A stretch of 64,000 bases of DNA, taken from positions 1 to 64,000 of the forward strand of contig NZ_QBKP01000007.1 of assembly GCF_003054195.1 (NCBI RefSeq). Direction: 5' to 3'. The stretch comes from Gemmobacter caeni (GTDB lineage: Bacteria > Pseudomonadota > Alphaproteobacteria > Rhodobacterales > Rhodobacteraceae). The notes beneath the pieces are model-generated. The model saw nothing but the letters and a program-made list of their open reading frames with translations. It was not told the origin of the DNA and made no database searches. Both the position numbers and the translations under genes were made by a program. This document shows positions 25,507 through 33,693 of this stretch, piece after piece; within the stretch, counting starts at the first letter, position 1, and the number at the start of each line of letters is the position of its first letter.

Positions 25507-26729
25507 CGACGGCGACGGGCTCGGGGCGGAATGCCCAGCTCTTGCCGGAACTTGGCGACAGTCCTGCGTGCAAGGGCCATGCCCTCGGCCGACAGCAGGG
25601 TGGTCAGCGCCCCATCGTCAAAGGGATCGGCGGGATTTTCCGCAGCGACAAGCTGCGCCAGCCGGTGCCGGATCGCGGCAGAGGCCGGCACGAGGCCAGC
25701 CCGGCGCGGGCCGCTGTCGAAAAGGCTGCACAGGCTGCGCAACCCCTGTGGCGTTTCCACCAGAAGATCGCGCGCAACGCGGCCTATCGTGCTGTCATGC
25801 AGCCCAAGCTCTGCCGCGATCTCGGTGCGCCGCAAGGCGACGAGCGCGTGCGCGCCGTGATCCAGAAACCCGCCCTGTCGCAGCAGCACGGCGCGGGCCA
25901 CCGCAAGGACGGTGCGGTTGCGCCGCTCCACGATCGTGGCCAGCCACGCCGCTTCGGTGCGCGCCGCCCGCGTGGCGGCGGAAGCGTCGGGGGCCGGGCT
26001 GACGCTGAGTACGGGCAGGGTGGAGCGGTTCAGCGCCACCTCCCAGCCCGCAGCCCCGCGTGATACGATTACATCCGGCGCCCGCAGCGGCGCGACGCCG
26101 CCGCCAAAGGCCAGACCCGGACGCGGGTCCATCCGGCGCAGGGTGGCCAGCACGGTGGTAACCTCATCCTGCGGCAGCCTCGTCGCGGCGGCCACCGCAG
26201 GGACACCGCCTTCTGCCAGCAGGCCGATATGCGTCAGAACCAGTGCCATGGCAGCCGTCATCTGACCGCGGTCCTGTGCTTGCAGGCGCAGGCAATCTGC
26301 CAGATCGCGGGCAAACAGCCCCACCGGCTCCACCTCTGCTTGCAGCGCGACCAGCATCGCCTCGGCCCGGTGCAGCGGACGACCGGCACCACGGGCAATC
26401 TCGGCCACCGGGCGATCCAGCCAGCCGTTGCCATCCAGCGCCTCGACGAAGGCAATCGCCAGCGCCTCGTCCGCGCGGGCGGCGGCGATCAGGCGCAACT
26501 GCGCCATGACATGTGCATACAGCCCGCCCGAGGTATCGGCCTGCTCGACCTCGCCGCCGCCGGATAGGATGCCCGCAGGCAGCCGCAGGCGCAGAAAGGG
26601 GTTGGCGGCCGCCCGCCGCGCCAGATGATCGGCCAGCCCCTCGTTGGTCAGCCGTAGCAGGCCAACCGCCTGGATCTGCCGGAAACCCAGGGTTTGACGC
26701 TGGCTTTGCGTTTGCCGAGACGATACCAT
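25494..26729 (-). CDS. rpoN: RNA polymerase sigma-54 factor (additional RpoN copy)
   Basis: 411 residues from the ATG at 26729; family members are usually 430-500, so this one is compact. Region I is recognisable (Gln-rich start, FRQIQAVGLLRLTNEGLADH, AAANPFLRL), as is the C-terminal RpoN box ARRTVAKFRQ (about residues 387-396), which reads the -24 element. It converges on the AcoR-family gene, overlapping it by 13 bases at the 3' ends. Typical rpoN neighbours (lptB, hpf, ptsN) are absent, so this looks like an accessory copy. The sigma-54 promoter and GAFTGA activator of the monooxygenase operon a few kb away suggest it serves that operon; this is inference. Confidence 0.9.
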   Translation of the reverse strand: MVSSRQTQSQRQTLGFRQIQAVGLLRLTNEGLADHLARRAAANPFLRLRLPAGILSGGGEVEQADTSGGLYAHVMAQLRLIAAARADEALAIAFVEALDGNGWLDRPVAEIARGAGRPLHRAEAMLVALQAEVEPVGLFARDLADCLRLQAQDRGQMTAAMALVLTHIGLLAEGGVPAVAAATRLPQDEVTTVLATLRRMDPRPGLAFGGGVAPLRAPDVIVSRGAAGWEVALNRSTLPVLSVSPAPDASAATRAARTEAAWLATIVERRNRTVLAVARAVLLRQGGFLDHGAHALVALRRTEIAAELGLHDSTIGRVARDLLVETPQGLRSLCSLFDSGPRRAGLVPASAAIRHRLAQLVAAENPADPFDDGALTTLLSAEGMALARRTVAKFRQELGIPPRARRRRQEA

Positions 26730-26815
26730 CAGCCTGCCCAACCTGTTTCGGGAAAACGACTTTGGCGACATTTGCCCCGGATCGACTGATCGGACCCGAG
26801 CGTTTCTACAGCGCC

Positions 26816-27730
26816 ATGACGCCACAACTGGCCGCGCGGCTGCGCCAGATGTGGTCGGCGCGCGGGCATGATCTGGACCGGATCTGGGGCGAGTGCATCC
26901 GGGGCCTGCCGGGGTTCCGGCCCTTGCCGCCGGGCAAACCCGAAGCGGACAGCCGCGCGCATGACGGCCTTTGCCTGTTCGATCAGGCGCTGATCTGGAT
27001 CATCTCGCTGAACCGTGCCGCTGAGGCGGGCAACCGTGTTGCGGGTCTGCGGCTGAGCGGGCCGCAGCTTTGTGCGCTGCATCTGTTGTCCGGGCGGCTG
27101 ATCGAGACGGTTTCGGCCCTGCGGCTGCTGGTCCTGTCGGAACTGTCGGTGCCCGCACTGCAACTGGCGCGGTCGGTATCCGAGGATGTGGACATGCTGC
27201 TGGCACTGCTGCTGCGCCCGCGTCTGGCGCAGCAATTCGTCGGCTGCCGCACCGCCGACGAGGCAAATGATTTCTGGCGCCGTCATATCGCGGGCGGCCG
27301 GGCCTTCCGGCTGGTGGCGGAAAAGCTTTACAGCATTGGTCTCGATTATTCGGACCAAAGTGAATACGGCCAGTGGCGGCGCGAGGTGCTGACGCTGCTG
27401 GGCAGCGCGGTGCACAGTTCGCCCCTTGGGCGGCGCGGGCAGGGCAGGGATACCGCCTGGCCCGCCAATCCGGTGGCCTGCGACTGTGTGGATTTTGTGA
27501 CGCATCGGCTGCATGAGCTTTGTGCCTGGGCGCATCTGCTGGAAAGCGGTCTGGACAAGGATCTGGCCTGCATCGCCGAACGCGCGCCCTCAGATTCGGC
27601 ACTGCTGGCCTTTGCCGCCGGGTCGCGCGACATCCTGCTGGACCAGATGCGCTGGACGATGGCCGGGCAGGGCGGGGTAGCGGCCACCGCCCGGCCCGGA
27701 CCGCTCAGTGGCGGGCAGGCGGTTCACTGA
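26816..27730 (+). CDS. Hypothetical protein, helical, unknown function
   Basis: 304 residues from the ATG at 26816; the frame is open farther upstream but that part overlaps rpoN and is Arg/Pro-rich noise. The protein is mostly helical, with a hydrophobic leucine-rich central part (SALRLLVLSELSVPALQLAR, residues about 100-119), no signal peptide and no clear transmembrane span. The central region faintly recalls DUF5677-type proteins, but I cannot assign it. It is divergent from rpoN with 86 bp between, and its 3' end overlaps the small minus-strand gene at 27705-27890 by 26 bases. Its restricted position between rpoN and the monooxygenase operon is the only functional hint. Confidence 0.65.
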   Translation: MTPQLAARLRQMWSARGHDLDRIWGECIRGLPGFRPLPPGKPEADSRAHDGLCLFDQALIWIISLNRAAEAGNRVAGLRLSGPQLCALHLLSGRLIETVSALRLLVLSELSVPALQLARSVSEDVDMLLALLLRPRLAQQFVGCRTADEANDFWRRHIAGGRAFRLVAEKLYSIGLDYSDQSEYGQWRREVLTLLGSAVHSSPLGRRGQGRDTAWPANPVACDCVDFVTHRLHELCAWAHLLESGLDKDLACIAERAPSDSALLAFAAGSRDILLDQMRWTMAGQGGVAATARPGPLSGGQAVH

Positions 27731-27890
27731 TCTTGTCGCTGGCGATCCAGCGCGCGGCCAGAACAAGGGTTCCCATTGCGAAATCCTTGCCATGCGCCGC
27801 GATCATGTCCTGCGAAATTTCCGCGATCCGTGCAAAGAACGCATCCTTGCTGGCATCCTCGTCCGTCCGGCTTTGCTGGGCTTGGGTCAT
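27705..27890 (-). CDS. Small hypothetical protein (61 aa)
   Basis: 61 residues, acidic N-terminus and predicted helix (KDAFFARIAEISQDMIAAHG), no signal peptide and no cysteines. The ATG at 27890 is preceded on the minus strand by AGGAACCG. It begins 14 bases after the stop of the beta-propeller gene and appears to be the last gene of a three-gene minus-strand unit (29341 to 27705). I do not recognise the family. Confidence 0.55.
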   Translation of the reverse strand: MTQAQQSRTDEDASKDAFFARIAEISQDMIAAHGKDFAMGTLVLAARWIASDKISEPPARH

Positions 27891-27904
27891 GTCGGTTCCT
27901 TTCC

Positions 27905-29050
27905 TTATTTGAAGAGTTGCGGTGGCAGCGTCACCAATGCCGCCTCGCCATTCGCGGTGCCGATCACCAGATGAAGACCATCGGCCGACCAGGCGAGCGC
28001 GGTGACCGCCGCACCGTCGGCCTGGCGCAGGGGCATTTCCTCGGCCCGTCCGGCCTGGGCAATGGCAACGGCGCCATCCGCCGTGCCAAGCGCAATCAGG
28101 TCGCGCGCGGGATGGGCTGCCACCTTGTCGATCAGCACCAGACCGGAACGCCCGGTTTTCAGCGCACCCGTCGCTTCGTTGCCGAAAGGCGGCGTGGCAA
28201 GCGACCAGCCTGCCGCGCGGAAGGCGCCGGAGGCAAAAACCGCATCCGCCGCGCGACAGAAGGTGACCGAGGTCGGAGCCGCACGGAACTTGCCGATGCG
28301 CGCGATCTGCCCGTCCTGACGCTGCAACAGCCAGATCCCGTCCTTGCCATTGGACCCGACAAGCCAGCGCCCGTCCGCGGAAAAGCCGATGGGACCGCTG
28401 CCGCCCAGCGGGAACAGCTCATACCCCTTGCGCGGCTGCCCGATGATCAGGCTTTCCTTCAGCGCCACCGCAAGCGAGCGGTCATCCGGCGCGAAGGCGA
28501 GCGCATGGGCCGGGCCGGGGGTCAGAAGTCCCGCCTGACGCGCCATGCCATCCTCGTCATGCAGATCGGTCCGGCCATCGCGGGCGATGGCCAGCCGTCC
28601 CAGCCCGTCCGCCGCCAGGGCAAAGATCGGCTCGGCCTTGTTGCACAGCGAAATCACCTGCCCGCGCGGCGTTACGCGATGGATACGCCCGTCACGGCCC
28701 GCCGCGACCAGGCCGATCATGTTCGACGGCGCCAGCAGCGGTGCGCCGGTTGCAAGCTCGGGCGTGAGGATCGGCTGCGCCACCGGCTTTTCGCGCGGGC
28801 GGATGGTGCTGCGGCCGGAATCCGCCTCGACCCGCATCCGGGCGAGGGGGGACTCCGGGTCGTCCAGCGGCATCAGCGCCACACGGCCATCCGCCAGCGC
28901 GAAGCCCGCCGCCTTGCCCGCCCTGTCCAGCGCGACATCGGTGATGGCGGCCTCCAGCGTCCAGCTGCGGGCCAGCAGATCAAACAGGGGGGATTGCGCC
29001 GCTTTCGCCGGTTGCTGGGGCGTCGCGGCAGGGGCAATGGTCTGGGTCAT
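27905..29050 (-). CDS. WD40-like beta-propeller protein, unknown function
   Basis: 381 residues. Repeated blade-like segments are visible, such as AGFALADGRVALMPLDD, PIGFSADGRWLVGSNGKDG, LIALGTADGAVAIAQ and ALAWSADGLHLVIGTANGEA, each ending in the GxxDG/xxxV pattern of seven-bladed propellers. There is no signal peptide, so it should be cytoplasmic. Such proteins act as scaffolds for protein complexes. It lies between two small genes on the same strand (9 and 14 bases away), suggesting one operon. Cytoplasmic WD40-like scaffolds are uncommon in such bacteria, and the partner is unknown. Confidence 0.75.
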   Translation of the reverse strand: MTQTIAPAATPQQPAKAAQSPLFDLLARSWTLEAAITDVALDRAGKAAGFALADGRVALMPLDDPESPLARMRVEADSGRSTIRPREKPVAQPILTPELATGAPLLAPSNMIGLVAAGRDGRIHRVTPRGQVISLCNKAEPIFALAADGLGRLAIARDGRTDLHDEDGMARQAGLLTPGPAHALAFAPDDRSLAVALKESLIIGQPRKGYELFPLGGSGPIGFSADGRWLVGSNGKDGIWLLQRQDGQIARIGKFRAAPTSVTFCRAADAVFASGAFRAAGWSLATPPFGNEATGALKTGRSGLVLIDKVAAHPARDLIALGTADGAVAIAQAGRAEEMPLRQADGAAVTALAWSADGLHLVIGTANGEAALVTLPPQLFK

Positions 29051-29059
29051 GGTCGCTCC

Positions 29060-29341
29060 TTATTTCAACGCGGCCAGTTCTTGCCCGAGGGCGCTGAGCC
29101 GGTGTTCCAGATCCTGAATCTTCACTTCGCAGGACTCTGCCGCGAGCTTCGCGGCAATCTCGGTGCGTTCGGCCTCGATCAATTGCGGCTCTGGCCCGTC
29201 CTCGGCCATCTGGCGGGCGAAACCGGCCGCCGCGACCCGCTGCAAAAGGCGGTGATACTCGCCGGTCAGAACACAAAGATCGGCAGTCAGGCGAAACTGA
29301 TCGGCCAGAACCTCTTGCGTGCCGCGTATGTCTTTTGTCAT
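29060..29341 (-). CDS. Small coiled-coil hypothetical protein (93 aa)
   Basis: 93 residues from the ATG at 29341. The protein is highly helical; the C-terminal half (IEAERTEIAAKLAAESCEVK and IQDLEHRLSALGQELAAL) has heptad-like spacing of hydrophobic residues, consistent with a coiled coil. One cysteine is present. It is the first gene of the minus-strand unit with the beta-propeller. No known family recognised. Confidence 0.6.
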   Translation of the reverse strand: MTKDIRGTQEVLADQFRLTADLCVLTGEYHRLLQRVAAAGFARQMAEDGPEPQLIEAERTEIAAKLAAESCEVKIQDLEHRLSALGQELAALK

Positions 29342-29373
29342 CTTGCCCCCCATTGGCCGCCATGGAGCGACAG

Positions 29374-29634
29374 ATGACGCCGCCCGATCCCGAAACCCGT
29401 TTCCTTGCCGCCCTTGCACAGGCCGCCGCCGTTGAACTGGGCGCGGACCATCCGCTTGCCAGCGGCACGACCGATGGTCGCGATGCCCTGCTCGCGCAGG
29501 AGCAGCTTGCGGCCCTGCCCGAGGCGACGCGCGAGCGCCTGCTGGCCGCTGCGCATCGGCTGATGCGCGAAGATCTGGCAGCGATCTGGTCTTTCCTGCC
29601 CGGCGCCGTGCAATCCGGCGGAATGATGCACTGA
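29374..29634 (+). CDS. Small hypothetical protein (86 aa)
   Basis: 86 residues from the ATG at 29374, preceded by GGAGCGACAG; an in-frame ATG lies at 29362. The sequence is helical and alanine-rich (ETRFLAALAQAAAVELGADH; ATRERLLAAAHRLMREDLAA). It is divergent from the coiled-coil gene (32 bp apart) and converges on the 149-aa gene with 5 bp between. The opposite strand also has an open frame here, but its composition is less protein-like. Function unknown. Confidence 0.5.
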   Translation: MTPPDPETRFLAALAQAAAVELGADHPLASGTTDGRDALLAQEQLAALPEATRERLLAAAHRLMREDLAAIWSFLPGAVQSGGMMH

Positions 29635-29639
29635 GCCTG

Positions 29640-30089
29640 TCATGACCGGGCCTCGCGCAGCGCGGCCTCGTCGGCGTTCAGGCCTGCGACCACGCGCGCG
29701 ATCCCTTCGCTGAAGCGCCGTTCGGCCATGTCGATCTGGCTGGCCAGCGCATCCCAGATGTCTACACGCATCAGGGTTTCGACATCGCCGGTCAGGATCT
29801 CGATTTCGCCCAGGCGGAAGCTGCGGGCCAGCGAGACGCCGGTCACCACAAAGTCCCGCAGCTCGACCGCGTGGCTGTCGATGAAGAACGGCAGCAGCGG
29901 GTGGCTTTCGGGCGTGACCCCGGCGGCGGACAGCCGGGTCTCCAGAAAGCGCCGGAAATGGGTGTGCAGGATTTCCTGACTCTGGCCGATGAACTGCATG
30001 GTGAACACCAGATCCTGCGGCGCACGCGCCACCATCGCCTCGGCGGTGAGGCGGGCGGGATTCTGGTCGACGGGAAGTGGATCAGACAT
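29640..30089 (-). CDS. Hypothetical protein (149 aa), unknown function
   Basis: 149 residues from the ATG at 30089, preceded on the minus strand by AGAAGG; the reading frame continues upstream through AT-rich regulatory DNA, which I excluded. The protein is helical (DLVFTMQFIGQSQEILHTHF; DIWDALASQIDMAERRFSEG), soluble and without cysteines or a signal peptide. It is the nearest gene upstream of the monooxygenase operon, divergent from it, and shares the spacer that carries the GTTAC/GTAAC sites, so it could be co-regulated. I do not recognise the family. Confidence 0.6.
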   Translation of the reverse strand: MSDPLPVDQNPARLTAEAMVARAPQDLVFTMQFIGQSQEILHTHFRRFLETRLSAAGVTPESHPLLPFFIDSHAVELRDFVVTGVSLARSFRLGEIEILTGDVETLMRVDIWDALASQIDMAERRFSEGIARVVAGLNADEAALREARS

Positions 30090-30219
30090 TGTAACGGCCT
30101 TCTGCAACCGGGCCGGTGCGGGCCGGCGATTGTGCAGATCATAGCAGGATCGGGGCATCCCCAGAAGCGCGACCGTCTTTGTAAGATAATGATTATAAAT
30201 GGTAAAATGAGGGTTGCGC

Positions 30220-30411
30220 GTTACGGATGTAACATTTTGTGCCGGTCGGCAGTTACAGTTTCCGTGCCGCTTTACATGCTGCGCCGCCGCACAAATTTTC
30301 TGCACCACGGCAAGTCCCGTGAGGCGGCGAATCAGGCCCGAACCGGGAGTAAAGGGCCGAAGTGTTACAGTTTTGCGTAATGTAACGGCGAGGGGGCGTG
30401 ACAAGTGTAAC
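30220..30411. promoter_or_regulatory. Cluster of GTTAC/GTAAC sites upstream of the monooxygenase sigma-54 promoter
   Basis: A perfect inverted repeat GTTAC-GGAT-GTAAC lies at 30220-30233. A single GTTAC is at 30252-30256. GTTACA (30364-30369) and TGTAAC (30381-30386) form a second, wider inverted repeat, and another TGTAAC lies at 30406-30411. Their position, about 150-340 bp upstream of the -24 element, is right for enhancer sites of an AcoR/MimR-type activator. The 729-bp spacer 30090-30818 has no convincing gene; 30412-30555 is AT-rich without other recognisable signals. Confidence 0.6.
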
Positions 30412-30555
30412 GGAATGCAACGTCTGCGCCCTGCGGCCCCATCTGCCTGCCCGCAGGTTGCCGATAAAAAGTGCGAAAAATAAAACTGTTTATTTTCAAT
30501 ATATTATTAGAATACGCGCGAAGAATTTCAGGAAAACCGCCTCCGAAACCCCGCT

Positions 30556-30573
30556 TTGGCACGGGTTCTGCAT
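30556..30573 (+). promoter_or_regulatory. Sigma-54 (-24/-12) promoter of the monooxygenase operon
   Basis: TTGGCACGGGTTCTGCAT contains the -24 GG (30558-30559) and -12 GC (30570-30571) separated by exactly 10 bases and agrees closely with the consensus TGGCACG-N4-TTGCA. Transcription would start near 30582, giving a leader of about 237 bases before mimA. A GAFTGA-type activator at the end of the operon and an rpoN gene 4 kb upstream supply the matching proteins. Confidence 0.8.
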
Positions 30574-30753
30574 GTATCCCAGACACAAGAAGGCGGCTCC
30601 CCATGCAGGGCGCCCCGCAAGAACGAAGGAATGGGAGGAGAAGCGCGGCCACCGGAGACGACCATCACGCTGATGCAGTCGCTTGCGGTTTCCCGGCCCC
30701 GTTGCCCGCAACCTTTGCCGTGACCTGACCCGGCCCACCGGCCGGACAAACCC

Positions 30754-30770
30754 GGGCGGAGCCTCCGCCC
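30754..30770 (+). other. GC-rich hairpin in the monooxygenase leader
   Basis: GGGCGGA (30754-30760) and TCCGCCC (30764-30770) pair around GCC. Flanking CCACCGGCC segments (near 30735 and 30770) are repeated and can form alternative pairings. The hairpin lies about 50 bases before the mimA start, within the predicted leader, and has no T-run. It may stabilise the mRNA or affect translation; no known riboswitch was recognised. Confidence 0.35.
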
Positions 30771-30818
30771 ACCGGCCCGGAAATCTGTCCGTGCCGTCAA
30801 CATCAGGAGACTCATGGC

Positions 30819-32486
30819 ATGACTCAACTGACGCTCAACAAGATCACCGCACAGCGCGGGATCTCGGTCGGCGAAGCGACAAAGAAGATCTCGGATCTCG
30901 GCTGGAACCCCAGCTATGTCCAGGAAGCCGCGACCTTCCCGACCGACTACAAGATCAACAAGGCCCCGCGCGACCCGATGAAGCAGGTGCTGCGGTCCTA
31001 CTTCCCCATGCAGGAAGAAAAGGACAACCGGGTTTACGGCGCGCTGGACGCCGCGCTGCGCGGTGACATGTTCCGCAACGTGCAGCCGCGCTGGGTGGAA
31101 TGGATGAAGCTGTTCCTGGCGATCATTCCCTTCCCGGAAATCTCGGCCGCGCGCTCGATGGCCATGGTGGCACGCATCGCACCCGGCGAAGACCTGCGCA
31201 CCGGCTTTACCATGCAGATGGTTGACGAGTTCCGCCACTCCACCATTCAGATGAACCTGAAGAAGTGGTATATGGAGAACTACATCGACCCGGCGGGCTT
31301 CGACATCACCGAAGAAGCTTTCGGCAAGTGCTATGCCACCACCATCGGCCGTCAGTTCGGTGAAGGCTTCATCACCGGCGACGTGATGACTTCGGCCTGC
31401 ATGTATCTGACGGTCGTCGCTGAGACCGCCTTCACCAACACACTCTTCGTGGCCATGCCGTCGGAAGCCGCCCGCAACGGCGACTACGCGCTGCCCACCG
31501 TGTTCCTGTCGGTGCAGTCGGACGAAAGCCGCCATATCGGCAACGGCCACTCGCTGCTGATGGCTGCGCTGAAAGAGCCGGAAAACCACCTGCTCCTGGA
31601 ACGCGACCTGCGCTATGCATTCTGGCAGAACCACGCCATCGTTGACGCCGCCATCGGCACGCTGATCGAATACGGCACCACCAACCGCGACAAGGAAAAG
31701 GAATCCTACGCGGAAATGTGGCACCGCTGGATCTTCGAGGACTACTACCGCACCTATATGCTGCCGCTTGAGAAGTACGGCATCAAGGTGCACCATGACG
31801 ATGTTCAGGAAGCCTGGAACCGCATCACCAAGAAGAACTATGTCCACAAGGTCGCGCAGTTCTTCGCGGTCGGCTGGCCGGTGAACTTCTGGCGGATCGA
31901 AGCCCAGACCGACAAGGACTTCGAATGGTTCGAGCACAAGTATCCGGGCTGGTATGCCGAATTCGGCGAGTTCTGGAAATGGTATGCGAAGCTGTCGAAG
32001 CCGGGCCAGAAGGTCATCACCTTCAACGAGGAAACCGGCTACGTCTATCCGCATCGCTGCTGGTCGTGCCTGGTGCCCTGCCTCATCCGCGAGGACATGG
32101 TGGTCGATGAAATCGACGGCCAGATCCACACCTTCGCGCATGAACTGGACCGCTGGACCGCCGTCGAGGCCTTCTCGAGCGAATATCAGGGCCGTCCGAC
32201 CCCGGCCATGGGCAAGTTCTCGGGCAAGCGCGAGTGGGAAACCGTCTATCACGGCTGGGATCTCGCGGATGCGATCAAGGATCTGAACTTCGTCCGCGAC
32301 GACGGCAAGACTCTGGTGCCGCAGCCGCACCTGCGCTTCGACAACAAGGATATGTGGACGCTCGACGACGTGCGCGGCCACACCCTGCTGTCGCCGCTGA
32401 CGCTGCTGCGTGAAATGACCCCCGAGGCGCGTGCCAAGCACATCGCCGAATACAAGGCGGGCTTCACCATCAATCCCTGCAACTGA
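30819..32486 (+). CDS. mimA: Propane 2-monooxygenase hydroxylase, large (alpha) subunit
   Basis: 555 residues (also called PrmA). It is a soluble diiron monooxygenase alpha subunit with both half-sites intact: E107 (FPEIS), E137 and H140 (VDEFRH), then E202 (VAETAF), E236 and H239 (SDESRH). These match the E-EXXH-E-EXXH ligands of methane monooxygenase. A C414-x2-C417-x3-C421 motif (RCWSCLVPC) is visible near the C-terminus. With the reductase second and the small subunit third, the gene order fits the propane/MimABCD-type (group 5/6) enzymes, which hydroxylate propane at C2 and can act on acetone or phenol. The ATG at 30819 is preceded by AGGAGA. Expression should come from the sigma-54 promoter at 30556. 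Confidence 0.95.
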   Translation: MTQLTLNKITAQRGISVGEATKKISDLGWNPSYVQEAATFPTDYKINKAPRDPMKQVLRSYFPMQEEKDNRVYGALDAALRGDMFRNVQPRWVEWMKLFLAIIPFPEISAARSMAMVARIAPGEDLRTGFTMQMVDEFRHSTIQMNLKKWYMENYIDPAGFDITEEAFGKCYATTIGRQFGEGFITGDVMTSACMYLTVVAETAFTNTLFVAMPSEAARNGDYALPTVFLSVQSDESRHIGNGHSLLMAALKEPENHLLLERDLRYAFWQNHAIVDAAIGTLIEYGTTNRDKEKESYAEMWHRWIFEDYYRTYMLPLEKYGIKVHHDDVQEAWNRITKKNYVHKVAQFFAVGWPVNFWRIEAQTDKDFEWFEHKYPGWYAEFGEFWKWYAKLSKPGQKVITFNEETGYVYPHRCWSCLVPCLIREDMVVDEIDGQIHTFAHELDRWTAVEAFSSEYQGRPTPAMGKFSGKREWETVYHGWDLADAIKDLNFVRDDGKTLVPQPHLRFDNKDMWTLDDVRGHTLLSPLTLLREMTPEARAKHIAEYKAGFTINPCN

Positions 32487-32584
32487 GCGGGCAGGGCGGG
32501 GGCCATCGCAGGCCCCCGCCAGTGACCGGAACTGACCAGGCGGCCCGGCGGGCTGCCAGACTGACGGCGGGGAGGCCGGACAGA

Positions 32585-33643
32585 ATGGGAGATGTTTACA
32601 CCGTAAGGCTCGAGCCGGTGGGCGTGGAATTCGAGGTGGAAGAGGATGAAACCGTCCTTGACGCCGCATTCCGCCAGGGCATCGCGCTGCCGCATGGCTG
32701 CAAGGAGGGGCAGTGTTCCGCCTGCAAATGTGTGCTTCTCGACGGCGAGGTCGAGATGCTGAAATATTCAACCTTTGCCCTGAACGATGCGGACCGCGAT
32801 GGCGGCCAGATCCTGATGTGCCGGGCAAAGGCGTTCGACAACCTGACGATCGACCTTCTGAACTATGATGAGGAGGTCCTGTCGAAATCCATTCCGGTCA
32901 AGTCTTTCGAAGGCCGGATCACGGATTTCCGGAAGCTCACGCATGACATTCGCGGCGTTGAGATCGAGCTGAATGCGCCGCTCAAGTTCTGGGCGGGTCA
33001 GTATGTCGACATCACAGTCACCACGGAAGAAGGGGAGACGATCACGCGTTCGTTCTCCATGGCAAATCCGCCGAGCGAAACCCAAAAGCTCTCCTTCATC
33101 ATCAAGAAATACCCCGAAGGAAAGTTCTCCAACCAGCTCGACAACGGAGGAATCCGGGCCGGAGCGGAAGTGACGGTGGTTGGCCCCTACGGGATGTGTT
33201 TCCGCCGCGAGAACCGCGAGGGGCCGGTGGTGCTGGTGGGTGCCGGGTCGGGCATGTCGCCGGTCTGGTCGATCCTGCACGACCATATCGAAAGCGGCGA
33301 GGACCGGCCGGTCTATTTCTTCTACGGCGCAAGGACAGAGGACGACCTGTTCCACCTCGACCGGCTGGCCGCCATAACGGCCGAACATCCCTCGGTGACC
33401 TTCATCCCCGTCCTGTCGCATGCCCCCGAGGGCAGTGGCTGGACCGGCGAGCGCGGCTTCGTTCACGAAGCAGTGGACCGCAGGCTGAAGGCGCTGGGGC
33501 TGGAAGGGCAGGGCGATGTCTATGCCTGTGGCCCGCCGCCGATGATCGACGCGCTGACGCCCACGCTCTTCATGCTCGATTTCGAAAGCGAGCGGATTTT
33601 CTACGACAAGTTCACCACGACGTCCGGTTCGTCGGGCCATTAA
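32585..33643 (+). CDS. mimB: Propane monooxygenase NADH reductase component
   Basis: 352 residues from the ATG at 32585. The N-terminal plant-type [2Fe-2S] ferredoxin domain has C39-x4-C44-x2-C47 and C79 (GCKEGQCSACKC; LMCRAK). The FAD-binding domain shows the RSFSMANPP motif and the NAD domain VLVGAGSGMSPVWSI and YACGPPPMIDA. It passes electrons from NADH to the diiron hydroxylase. It lies between the large and small hydroxylase genes, the order characteristic of the propane monooxygenase group. Confidence 0.95.
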   Translation: MGDVYTVRLEPVGVEFEVEEDETVLDAAFRQGIALPHGCKEGQCSACKCVLLDGEVEMLKYSTFALNDADRDGGQILMCRAKAFDNLTIDLLNYDEEVLSKSIPVKSFEGRITDFRKLTHDIRGVEIELNAPLKFWAGQYVDITVTTEEGETITRSFSMANPPSETQKLSFIIKKYPEGKFSNQLDNGGIRAGAEVTVVGPYGMCFRRENREGPVVLVGAGSGMSPVWSILHDHIESGEDRPVYFFYGARTEDDLFHLDRLAAITAEHPSVTFIPVLSHAPEGSGWTGERGFVHEAVDRRLKALGLEGQGDVYACGPPPMIDALTPTLFMLDFESERIFYDKFTTTSGSSGH

Positions 33644-33693
33644 GGCGGCCCGACCGCTCGTCCAAGTGAAAACACCATCAAGGGAGAGAGACC

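Noticed and set aside
30398-30728. Short open frames in the mimA upstream spacer and leader
   Set aside because: No ribosome binding sites or conserved features; they overlap the promoter and enhancer-like sites.
30528-32828. 766-codon minus-strand open frame opposite mimA
   Set aside because: Would cover the sigma-54 promoter and mimA, whose diiron ligands are all intact on the plus strand.
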